In this document: positions 1-12,600 of the stretch, one piece after another | How the letters are laid out: each line of letters begins with the position of its first letter | Numbering within the stretch: the stretch's first letter is position 1 | Assembly (NCBI RefSeq): GCF_028769735.1 | Contig: NC_088170.1 | Span: 50,687,585-50,751,584 of the forward strand | From: Zonotrichia leucophrys gambelii | Lineage: Eukaryota > Chordata > Aves > Passeriformes > Passerellidae | Length of the DNA stretch: 64,000 nt | Reading direction: 5' to 3' | Notes under the pieces: generated by a model | Told to the model about the DNA's origin: nothing | What the model saw: the letters and a program-made list of their open reading frames with translations, nothing else | Database searches by the model: none | Position numbers and translations under genes: made by a program

Positions 1-466
1 CTGTTTCAAGGCTCTCTACAGAGTTCTGCCAGGGTAAACGGGCAGGCACACATATCTGCCAGCCATCTACTATCAATACAGCCAACAACAGCATCACGTC
101 TTCCAACATTTTCATTTATTTGTAAGATTGAGATTATAAATAAATATTTAACGTACACAGTCTGAAAAAGCTGTATCAAACATACTGTGTAACTCTGCAT
201 TCAGACTAAGTGCTACTGGAAATTACTTAATTGGCATAAATATCTTTATTACTCAGGGACAAGTACTCTCATGGTTCATGCCTGAATGTTTTTACATAGT
301 GTACAGTGTATGGAAACATGATCCAGTGCAACTGCAGTGACATGAAGCCCAGAGAAGAGAATCAAAAACTGCTCACCATCAACAGTTTCTACTCTAATCC
401 TTAAGGCAAAAAACACCCTGTTAATTTTTAATTTTCATTTTTACATGGAAGTGAAAGGAATCCCAC
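1..466 (-). other. WASL intron 8 (partial)
   Basis: AT-rich intronic sequence following exon 8, cut by the window edge. I see no coding segment or repeat in it. Confidence 0.85.
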
Positions 467-620
467 CTTGTCTGCGCAGCTCGTTTTTAACAGCTTCCAC
501 ACCTCCTGTTTTCTCAATGAAATCATATATGACCTTTGAAGTTTCTTTGTCTTTTAGTTGAGCCTCTGAAATTCCACACAGATCAAACAGATTTTTCAGT
601 TCTGGGTCTAAGTTGTTCAC
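467..620 (-). CDS. WASL: WASL coding exon 8 (autoinhibitory GBD)
   Basis: This exon has 51 codons plus one base, a CTTGCAG acceptor and a GTGGGA donor. It encodes [12 protein letters not shown] through V-K-N-E-L-R-R-Q, the helices that fold back on the C-terminal VCA region. The first residue is Val where human has Leu. The next exon (polyproline) is outside the window. Confidence 0.97.
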
Positions 621-3600
621 CTGCAAGTGAGATACATTGGTTTTAAGTAGCTTGGAATGTGGAGATATTTTAAAACTATCATTTATAGTTTTATAAAAAA
701 TACCAACAAACCATATAGTTAAAAGGAACAGCAAAGTGATGTAAATGTCTCTGAGTTGGCTTTTCAAGTCAGAAAGTACTACTTTAGGAGAAGTAAGTAC
801 CCTGCATGAAAAACTGAAGGTTTTGAATCTTTCCCCCCTCAGTCCCCCTTGCCTATTCCATTCTATTCCACCATCCCTCTGTTTACATCACATCATAAAT
901 CCCAATTTGTAACTATTTAATGTACAGTTAACTTGTTCTTTAATGCAAATCTTTAGTGCAAAAAGTTTCTAAAGTTTAAATCATTGTCTTCAGCAACTTA
1001 TTAAATTACTTACATCAAAACCTGTGTTTGGATCCCAACCAACATGTCCAATGTGTCTAAAAAAAGGAGAAAAGTCCATTTAATCAGCATAAAAGGATCA
1101 TGTTAACTAAAATAAGAGGACACCAAGATAACCAAAGATACCAGCTCCTAAATAATTCTTATTCCTCAGTGCCGCACTTGAGAATGGAATAGTAAAATGT
1201 CTTTATTTTCACTTTTTGTCTCATGTCCAGAAGACAAAATGGAGAATTTCTCTCCTTAGGTTACAATCTGTGACAAAACATGAAGGCTTCATGCCACCCT
1301 GTGGTGCATACGGATAATGATGCTGCTCAGAGATCAAGGAGAAGTTTTGCCTTTACACAGCAACTGGACCTTGAGCTATTGCCAAATTTTTCAGTGCCAG
1401 GCAGCTGGAAAGCCTCATCCTCCCGGTCACCACTGTGTGTATCACTCCTTTCTCATTCACAACTTTCTAAGATAAGGCAGGACTGTTTTCAGCTGCCATC
1501 TTCCTAAGCTTCTAGCAGCCATTTCATGTGGCTACTGAAGTATTATTTTATGTGATGCTATAACCAGTTAGAACACTGATGAGTTTTGTGCCCCTCCAAA
1601 CTACCTGACAATACTGCTATTGGATATGGAAAAGAGAACCATAATGTTACCAGGAATCCATGTTTAGTGACTCTTTTCACACACTTCTAGAAGGAAGATA
1701 CAGTTCTCAGGAAGTTCAGCTCAGAGTTATAAAAAACACCAGGTCAGCTGTTAGTAGCCAATGCAGTCAAGGCTACACTTGATAAATTACTAAGGCTATT
1801 TGGCTGCTGTTAAACAGTGCCTTCCACAACAGACCTTGTATTCTTGCTGGTTTTATCAGCAGCATAAGTTTTCTTCATTAAAATACTGAAGTACAATGAT
1901 CAAGTTTTGGTTTTGGTATAACTATGACTAGTAAACTATAGGTTTTAAGAAGTAAGAAAAGAAAAAGGCTTGGTTTAGAGTGAAATTATGCTATAAAAAA
2001 GAAAAACCTATTTTGCCTAATTATTTAAATGCCTTTAAGTAACTACCAAAATACAGGATGATTTGTTTACAGAATTCTGAATGCTTTGATACAGCTTGCT
2101 TCACATTAATTAGGAATGCATTTCCTACCAGGAAATTCTCACAGCTCATCACAATGTATTAACCTGACATATGTAAATTGACATTGGTTTACCACTAATA
2201 TGATCTTACCCATGTATTTGTGCACATCTGTGTGACTTGGGATGCTCTTTTAAAAGGTTGTGAGCATATAACTCAATTTAGTGCACTGAATTGACACTGA
2301 AGTTTTATATGCCATAGTTTTAGCATTAGTTTTTGTTAATTTTTCATCCTTCCAAGTATGATAAATTACTTGTACACACTGACTATGACACACGTTTTTC
2401 AGATCTTTTCAATGCAAATACATATTATCAGATAACCCCAAGTCTTATGCTACTTAGAAGAATGTATACAGTAGTAATTTCCATTCATTTTGAGTAGAGA
2501 CTGTTGTTTTTTTCTCAAAATGCTGAAACTCCGTATCTGCCTAACCGAAGACATTCAAAAATTTTATCTACTGACTGCAACTTTGATCTGGCATAAACAA
2601 TGACCATGTTAGTCTTCACAGGTATCATAGCACAAGTGACACAAGTTATCCTACTGGCTTATTTCCCTAACACTACCAAATGCCAGTTTCCGTAAGTTTG
2701 TACAAAATCAGCAGTTAAAGTATCTTACATAGTAGGATGACACTTATCTGTTGCAGTCTACAGGAGACTTAAACAGACCTCAAGCCAAAAGGACTTTCAA
2801 CAGACTTCTTTTGTAAAGGGTCACCATTTACAATTTAAGTTTACATTATATGATACTGGAACATATCTTTTGTTTGAATGTCATTAAGTATTTTATCACC
2901 TTACTCTCAGCTTCTCTAAGTCACAGTCTGATAGACTTCATAAACAAAGTCTTGAAGTAATTTTCTATCTATGCTGCTGCACAACCCCTTCCACAAATTC
3001 CTAACACAGGTCTGACAGGATAATGCAAATTTTGTCCACATATGCTCAAGTCTACATCACTACAGTCACAACAATGACCAGCTACCAAGCACTCTTCAGT
3101 TTTGTTTCCCTCACTCTTCTTTTCTGTGTTTTCCCATTCAAGTGACATTAACAGATGCAGCACTTCACTGATACTCAGATCAGTAAGAAAAAGGTTGATG
3201 CCTGAATTTTCTAAGCAAAATTTGTTTAGGGAAGTGTTTTAGCCTGCTTCTTTTATATTCCATCCGCTATCCCATTCTACAGAGCATTTTTCCAAAACAC
3301 TGTGCAGTAATGTTACTGTAACTAGTAATGCCAACATTACTTTAATGGAATTATATTCTGGGAAAACACATCAGTGTAATGATGCAACATACCACTTCAA
3401 AAGAATAAGACATTCACTTGGCATGTAAACTTCACAATGCTTTTCTCATGCTTCACAGAAACTGATCTCTTGTAACTAACTCAAGCTCCAAGTTCCTGCT
3501 GCTTCAGCAAATAAAGTACATTTATTTTAAAAGGCAGAAGATTATTGCAACAATTAATGTTCAGGAAAGCAACAGTTAATTGAGTAAAGTGACCAAAACC

Positions 3601-6600
3601 AAGTTTCATGAAAGTGAAGCTCTAAGTGGTACATCGTAACTTCTCCAAAAGATTAAAGATACATAAGAAATGACAATAGGAAAAAATTCTGAAGGATGCA
3701 TGCTGTACTTTGATCACAAGGTACAGGTCCTAGCCTACACAACAGAAAGCCTGTAAACAGAAAGCCAAAGATGAAATCATGGCAAGTAATTTCTGCAGTT
3801 ATGACAAGTCAGGACACAAATGTGTATTTCACATGACAATGCACAGCTAAGTATGTGCAGGTGTAGGAACCACAGTGTCAAAGAGTTGACCACTGAGGTT
3901 GAATGAGTCTTCACTGAGCTGACAATCTCAATACAGCACCTCTATGCAGCTGAAGTCTTTTCTAAGCTGATTTTCGATAGCAAGTTACTTTCACAGCTGC
4001 AGGAAAATCCTCATCTGTGTATAAGCTAACCTCCTTTTAAACCCCACAGCATTCCAGCTAGCATTTACTTAGTTCAGGTTACACAGGTTCAAGAGTTGGC
4101 CATTTTCAAATGTAACTGACACAAAAAAGGCAAATCAGAAAAGCAAAATGCCAACATCCCCTCCCACCACTCCAATCAACAAAACTCCCTCCCATCCAAA
4201 ACCAAACTCAATCTCAAGAACATACTTACTGGAAATTAGATGGAGTTCCAATATCTGCCTTTGTCAATCTTCTCTTTTTAGTTTTTCCTTTCTTCTTTTC
4301 TTTGGTATATGAAATATTGTTGACTTGTGGAGTATAAAATCTGTTAGTTGTAATTTCTGGGTTTTTGATATCAACAGTTGCCATTGGTAGACTGGGGCCT
4401 GTGAAAGTAAAGTACAGGATTTTTACTACTGTGTTTCACCAATGCCACGTTCAATCCACAAACTTTGGGAGTTTTTTTTCTGACCTGTAGAATACTTGTA
4501 CTTTAGCTGTAGCTCCACATGCCACATGCATCCAGATGGGTTCTGGATGTCAGATGCATAAACTAAGATATTTGATTTTAAAAAAACAAATGTTGCTAGA
4601 GCAGAGCAACAGGAATATTTTCTGAACTACAACTTGTTTTTTGCAACATGCACAGAACACCTGGAATGATGAGACACATTAAAGATACAACATAGGTACA
4701 ATCCTAGATGAGATCAAAGATGTAACTCATGAACAGTTAGACCCAAAGAACCAGCAGGCCATTACCTGGGCAGCATACTAAACTGATCCCTCAGGAGATA
4801 AACCTTCCCTTGATAAACCCCAAGTGGGAATGCTTTCTGCCATCACACACACACAACCTGAACATCACAATGGCTTCAAAAGGTTGCTCTGGACACACTA
4901 CTGTCTTTAAATACAGGACAGTATCTGTAGAACTATTCAGGATTTCTTATGTCTCACATTTTGACAGGTTTTCAAAACAGTGAAGTCCCAGATAAGAAAC
5001 AGCTTGCAGAGACAGTAAAAAGAGCACTAGAAATACAGTTTGTAATCTTTGTGCTTCACATACATTCTCAAACTTTGCTTTTAATTCTAAATAATTCTGA
5101 ATTATTATTCTAGTTATTTAAAATGCATCTGAATTATACTTCTGCTAATTTAAGCATCCTAATATTATGTTACTTGCATAATGCTAGCAAACTAACATAT
5201 CTAGTACATGTTCCACTCAGGTTTTTTAGCTTTGACAGAAGATAATTCCAGACATAGGCATATGATAGCAGTACTTAAATGCTAAGAGGCAACTTATGCA
5301 TTTATCATATACATACATATATACACTGGTGTATTTTTATAGAAACCTACAAAAAGGGTAAGTAATTTCAGTTCTGGAAGAATGAGATTAAGCAGGCCAT
5401 TTAAAACCAGTTTGACCAGAAATAGTTTGAAAACATTCTCTACTTCCCTGTGAGTTAGGACCCATAGCTAACAAATGAACTAAAGACACAGTCTTACTGG
5501 GCAGATGATAAAAAAGTATAATTAGACTTTGATAGAATCTTGTTTTGACACTATTTTTTCATAACTGCATTCAGAAAGAACCAACAAAGCTTATGTTCAC
5601 AGTGCAATATAAAAATCAGAAAGGACAAGTAGACAACACAACAGGTAACGTAGCTGACACTTGCATTTAAACACCTCAGGGGGAGGCACCTAGTACTGGC
5701 CAGGACAAAAAACAAAACCAGAAACATGACACTGGGCTAGACAAAACTCATCTAAAACATATGACAACTCCAACACTCCTATAGGAGTCTTAAAGGACAA
5801 GATTAAAAACTGTACTGAAAGTGCATGAAAAAAATTGTAGAATGTTTTCTGCTAAGCAGAAATGCTTTTATCTAGAAATGTTTTGATCTAGACAACTGTC
5901 CTTTGAGAATACCCAAACAAACTGATCATGTAAGACTACACAAAACAATTTGCATTGTTAAGAGTTTCACTTAAAAGTAGCCCTGAATTGACTTATCATC
6001 AAATATTATCAACTCTAAACGTAACAATAAATTCAGTAAAATCTTCACAATTAATTGCAAATCACAGTCTTAATTTCCTTGGTACCAAACACTAGGAGTT
6101 AATATCCACTTTATTAATCTATTGCCTTTTTTGTTATATTCTGTCCATTTTTACCTATTACATTGGTATTTACAGTTTCAATAGCTGTATTGACATTCAA
6201 AAAAGAAACAGGTATCTCTATAATGCTAGTAAGTAGGTGATATTCTTCTCCCAATTTATAACAGTCTTTGAGGTGCATCTTTCTGTACAAAAAATTCTGA
6301 ACTAACCAAACGTGGTCAGTTGCCTGTAAAGCAGCAGCAGTTTGCAAACAGAAGTTTAATTCAGCTGAGCTAAAATCAAGGACAGATAACCTGATTCCTT
6401 GACAATAATGTTCATACAAGAGGTCACAGTAAAATTAAAGATGAAAATTTTTCTTACCGTCTGGTTTAGACCTTTGATGTCCACGAGGGATAAAAGAACC
6501 TTGGAAAGAATTGTACTCTTCTAGAACTGCCATATTTATATCCAGTAAAATTTTTCCCATCATTACACATGCACCTTCCCCAGCAGGTGCACACAGCTCA

Positions 6601-9600
6601 ATAAACGAAGATGAGAGAGGCATATAGAGCTCATCATTAGGAAGTACCTGACAGTACAGTGGCCTTAAGCATCCACTGTTATCAAAATCTGTGACATCTT
6701 CAGAAGGGGCTCCAGAAAACGTTGTACAGAACATTTTGAAATGTTAATTCTAGTCTGTATTTTATTTAGAGTCTCTCTAGGTATCTGTCTCAGACTGCAC
6801 ACAGCTCTACAGAAATGCAAACTGTTCAAACTGTTCTAGTTAACAGCTGAAACAAAATTCTGCCACATGGTTCCTCAAGATTCTCTCAAAACCTAATACT
6901 CTGACAAATCCTCATTTCATCCAGTACTTCACTACGAGGTCAGTTCAATCACAATAACTCTTCTTTATTTGCATAAAGAGACCTAGCAATTACAAATGAG
7001 TGGAACACAAATCCCAGGAAATTACAGACTAATACATTTTACATAACTGTTAATGCCAATTTGAGTTTAATCCTGCAATTCTACAAAAAAAAAAAAACAA
7101 ATCCAAAACCCTTAAATCCCTATCATTGAAAACATTATACAAAAGACCAAGTGCTTTTTCCATGCAGCTTCAATGTATGCAGAAAATCCAGACTAACAAG
7201 CCCCAGTAAAACAAAATTCCTCACAGTATTTCAACCATGGGTCATGTGAGTACAGAAATGTGACTGTTCTCATTTTTCAGTTTTAGAGATGCATTAGCAC
7301 AAAAAACACCAGCACAAAAAAGCAGGTGTTTCATCTTTTCTTCCCAACAGAATTTCTGAGAAGCAAATGCATATAGACAGTAAAATAAAAAGCAGCTGTT
7401 ATTACAATAGATGTAGTTTTTTTCATCCAGTTACATGCAGATAGTATGTATCTGCTGTAGTCTTAATTCCAAATACTGAAATGCAAAGTCTGTGTAGGCT
7501 GTAACAACCTGAGGCTATAATCCATGCCCTGACCATGTCTTATCTGTGACTGTTGAGGACATGGCCATACAACTTCTCACCAGCAGAGAAGCCAGGCATT
7601 ACAGAATTTCATAAAATCAGAAAAAAGAAAACGTTTAGACAGGTTTTGAAAGAGTATGTGGACGTCCCAAGGAAACAGTTTATTAAAAAACAGATGCTGA
7701 AACCTGTATATAACATGAAGTGATTATAAATCTGAAAACACTGAGTATAAACCCTATGTCTTCCACAGAACACTCAGGAGAAATTCAGCATAGAGATAAT
7801 GACTGCAAGTTTAGTATGAGAGAATTTTTCTCAGAAAAATATTGTTCCCAAGGTCTTACAGCATGAGTTATGGAGAGTATTTTAAGCACAAAAATTTTTG
7901 CAGGCTTAGTTTTCTTAAATCTTATTCTATTCCTTGAATAGAATAAGATTTAAGAAAACTAAGCCTGCAAAAAATTTTTAGACCAATAAATTGTTTGTGT
8001 TATAACAGAGACAAAGCAAAGGCTATTTTTTTTTTTTTTTTGTGGGAGGTGTTACTACATGATCACTGCTGCTATAATTCCCATCTGCTCTGCAGACACT
8101 GCTATCAGGGATGTGCTGTTTAGGTAACCAGAGCACTCAAAAGCTTTTGAAAGCTCAGAAAAGCTGGCAAGACCATCACACATGGTATTACTGTGAGTGC
8201 TTCAAAACTTAACATCCCAGTCAAAGTTTAATCTATACTAAAAATGCCTGACCTAAACTGATGATTGCCTGAATTTCCTCAAAACAAAGTTTGTGAAAAA
8301 AAGGAAAAACAATTTTTTGAGAAGTATTCCATATGAGGGAAGTTTTATCTGGGTATGTAGAAGGAATCATTAGTTCCCATAATTCAGGCTTAGTTATGAA
8401 TTACTTGTTTTGGTGACCTACAGAGAAATGCTTGAATGACTCGGTCAGAACAAATTTTAAGGCTACCACCTCAAAACATAAGCAAATTTCAGAAGATCAG
8501 TTGACTCTACCCTTGGTCAAGCAGCAAACTCACAGATACATGCTATGACCTGTATGATCTGGCTCACCAACAGAAATATGACAGGAGAAATCCCTTTTTA
8601 ACTTCAGTGTGAATTCAGAAATCAAAACCACCAAACTTGATATTCATTGATGCACCTTTTTCATGATTTTAGAATGGATGATAAAAAAGTTCTGTATCAA
8701 ACTGATACATAGTTTGATTCCTTCCATCAAGTTAATAAGAGGATCTCCTGAAGAACCTGTATCTTCCTGCTAGTGAGACATGTTCCTGAGAGGCAAGGAG
8801 ATTCAAATGATTCTTCATTCAAAAGGAGTTTAATATTGATGAACACATGACATAAAGCCAAAAGACTATGTTACATGGTTAGCCAAATATACTGAAATTG
8901 AAATATTATATTCTATTAAACCCATCATTATTATACCTGCCATTGAGACAAATGGACTAACTTTGTACTGTGATCCTATACATGTATATTCTGAAGATCA
9001 AGCAGCAAGTGCATGCTACAAGGTTTTCTCAGTTTAAGATGAAAGGCCCTCTCTCCTACTGGCAACAAAACATGCTTCTCCAGAAATATTCTTTACAAAT
9101 GCCAGCTAAGCCACAACACATACCAAAGAACAGAAACAAAAAGAATACTGTAACCTCCAGTTTACTGCTTTTGTCACTACATGACCATCCTGAACAAATC
9201 TGAAACAAAGCTATACATAAACAGTAAATGACAGCAGAAGGAAAAAATAAAATGCAGTGATTCATGCAAAACGCTTACCATTTGGTGGGTCTCGTCTTTT
9301 TTCTGTTGAAAAAGAAAAAGAGCCATTTAAACATAGGTATCACAGGAAAAATTAATTCTAAAGTTTAGAGTCTAATGAAGCTTTCAATGACCTTGACCTC
9401 AAATTTAGGAATCTATTAAAATCCTTAAAGTCTACTTGTGCAGTTGAAAAAAAGTATTACAGAACAAAAACCCCCAATCTTAGATAACAAGCACTGATTT
9501 AAAGTGTTCAAACTGAGCAGGAGCATATAAGGCAATAGCTACTGACTAGGTTTCAGACATTTCAACTGTGAAGCAGAGTGAAATATTCAAAATAATCTGT

Positions 9601-12600
9601 TTTAAATACAACCTATCAAAGTGAGATTTTTGAAGCATTATGTTTTCTGATATCCACTGAATGAAACTGTTCTTTCATTTTTATCTGAAAGGTAATTAGC
9701 ACTTTTATAGAGTATTGTTCCCTTACAGAACCTAAAATTCAAATAATTTTTGCTTTATGCCTAAAAAATAGGACACATGGGGGTAAGACACTTCACCTCT
9801 GTTATCCAACAGATAACTGGACAATATGGAAAGAACTAGAATCTCCTTGATACTAATATGATATTCTATTCACAGCACCAGTGTTTCACAGACTATGAAG
9901 AATCTGGCTTAATGATTTAAAATGTAAAGTTTTTACACCTCAATATTCTCAGCCTATATTAAATTCTCCTTCAAAGGAGATTTCCCTCACTTACTATTAA
10001 TTACTATCCACCCCCAGTATATATTTACACACAGTACATCTATACACACACTCTTAAGAAATTTGGATTTAGCAGCACCCACAAAGGCAAGCAGTTTATC
10101 ATCTCACTACAACAAAAGCCACAACTCTTGTAAGGATTTGGATTATCTGTAGTCTAACAGGGGCTCCCAAGAGTTGTATAGCAAGAATTTGTAACAGGCA
10201 TTTCACTTTCCAACAAGTCCAAGAAAAACTTAACTTGCTATATTTTTCCAGACTCACAAACATAAGAAGGGAGAAGGTGCCTCCACAGATGGTGCTGACC
10301 TTGTCCTAGGAATACTTATAACCCCAAAAATATACAATCCTAAGTATGCAAGGCGAGTCAGCCTCCTGACAGTCTGCTGATGTTCAGGTCAGAATAAAGG
10401 AATCTGTCAAGATCAAACCTTCATGGGAAAGTGATCAAAATCATTGAGAGTTAACTTTTGATGAACAAGTCTTCCAAAGACAGTTGAATTTTAGGTCACA
10501 GAAGGTTAGTTTCAGGCACAGAGGTGGAGTACCTCTGCAAGGATGCCTCAGCATAAGGTATCAGGTCTGAGGTGAGAAAAAGAAAAAAGGCTCTTTGACT
10601 AAGTACCATGCTCTTTCTTCCTACAAGATTCAGTTAAAAAAAACACACCTTGTACTGTCCCGTAGAAAGAAATTTTTAAAAAAATAAAAATCCACCTCCA
10701 ACTCAACCTTTGGACCATAATTAGAGTTCTAGTCAGCAACTTAGAGACAGCAAAGGAGAGTGCAGGACCGGTTGCAAATCTGTCCTGGGATGGGAAGATG
10801 GCAAAAGCAGGAAGCATTCATAGGAAGTGTTAGGTGGCCTTGAGTCAAATCATGGGAATCCTTTACAATTTTCATTACAATAAATAGTTCAAGAGAAAAA
10901 ATAGTGGGAAACAACCCAAAAAATTATATACACTTCCTGTAATTTTTACTGGCTAGATTAATTTGTGGCCCAAAGAGACTAGCTCTGTTTTTCTGTGGTT
11001 ACCACTGCTGACAAGAAAGTATGAACTTTTGTTCCTAAAGCACAGATGACCTGATGAGAGTGGCAGATTTTCCGGTTTTTGAAGATGAACATGCCTACTG
11101 ATCTAAAACAGATGAATATCAGGAGCTGCCTATGTCCAAAAACCACAGCTCCCTTCAATGAGCATTCCTGGAAATGAGAATAATCTCTGCCAAGACTTGA
11201 ATCCAATGAAAGCTGAGCAGGTTAGAGATGCCCTTGTCACCCAGGCAGCAAAACCAAGATCTGTGACCAAAGATGAAAGAAAAAAACCAAAGCAAATAAA
11301 AAAAATCCTCTCCATATGAAGTATCTACCTTGAAACTTATGAAGTCCATTATGAAGGTACTCAGGAGCTAAAAGCTTGTGAAGGAAAAAGCACTTTCATG
11401 GAAGGTTAACAGAGCTCCCACCCATGAGCTACAAGCAGTATATAAAATTAGTCAAGAAGTCTCCTATTTCAAAAAGAACTACTTGCAGTTAAGAACAAGT
11501 GTCTGTTTCTCTTTTAGGGATGAGTGCTCAGCACGTGGAGAAGGCACTTGTGTTGGTACTCACATGAACATTTCTGAGGCAAGATAATAAAAATAAAAAC
11601 TAATGGTATCCATGTGCAACACCTGAAGTGACAGTGCACTATAGTGACAAGCAGTGAGAAGAGACACACTGTGTTCAGCTGTTTACTGGGGGAACTATTT
11701 GGGATTGGTTTAAGAAGCAAATAGAGAGATTATTAAGTAAATCTACAGACAAATTAATGAATTATAGCAATTTCTTTCTAATCTAAGGTTAAGAATTTGA
11801 CTAAAAAAAACAAACCCAAAAAAAAACCCCAAAGCCCACAAAATTAAAAGGCCAACCCAAACCAGAGTTTAGTTAGATAAAACCCTGCACTATTATAAAG
11901 ATTGAGACAACAGATCAAAAATTCTCTCTTCCTTTGTCCCTCATTCTTGACATTTTTTGTCCTTCACTCTACTTGATATTTTGTACATTTTAAGCTTTTG
12001 TACATTCTCTGTTTGGAGCCAAACTTTCACCTCTCTGGAACTCCAGATGCACTTACTCAGGGGTTGTCTGTATACTGGAGTGCATTTCATGCTGAGTGAG
12101 GAAGAGCAGAACCCTGTTGTGTCTTCTCTTAGCTGTCAGACAGTATTTTGTGCACTAACCTCAGCACCAAGCCACAGCACTGTGAGCCAGAACTGCTGCT
12201 ACTGCTACCTTTCAACAACATAAGTTTTCCATAAGGCTCCTGGAGAAGACGAGCAAGCCCTGAATGGCATAACAGGCAGCTAAATGATCCCATGGAGTAC
12301 TTGGGTGAGTTTAAAGCACCTCAAGTGACACTGCTATGAAATGAAACATAGTTTGGAAGGCATGAAAGTAAAAATCCCGTTAAAACAGAAAAGCATCAAA
12401 ATTATCAGACTATTACATCTGTGACTAAGAAATTAAGATGTATTAATATTATAGATGATATACAATTCTGGTATCATTTGTGTATATCTATGTATACATC
12501 TATATGTAAATTAATATGTGTTTCATATAAGCATTTATAAATAAATAAACAGATAAACACCAACAGCAAATCATCTTTGATTTGAGCATGCAGAGCCTGT

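Larger units (their letters stand above)
4399..9278 (-). other. WASL intron 5
   Basis: A 4.9-kb intron. It contains the coding-like frame at 6114-6743, the perfect inverted repeat at 7895-7973 and a T16 tract at 8026-8041, each listed separately. The rest is unremarkable AT-rich sequence. Confidence 0.85.
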
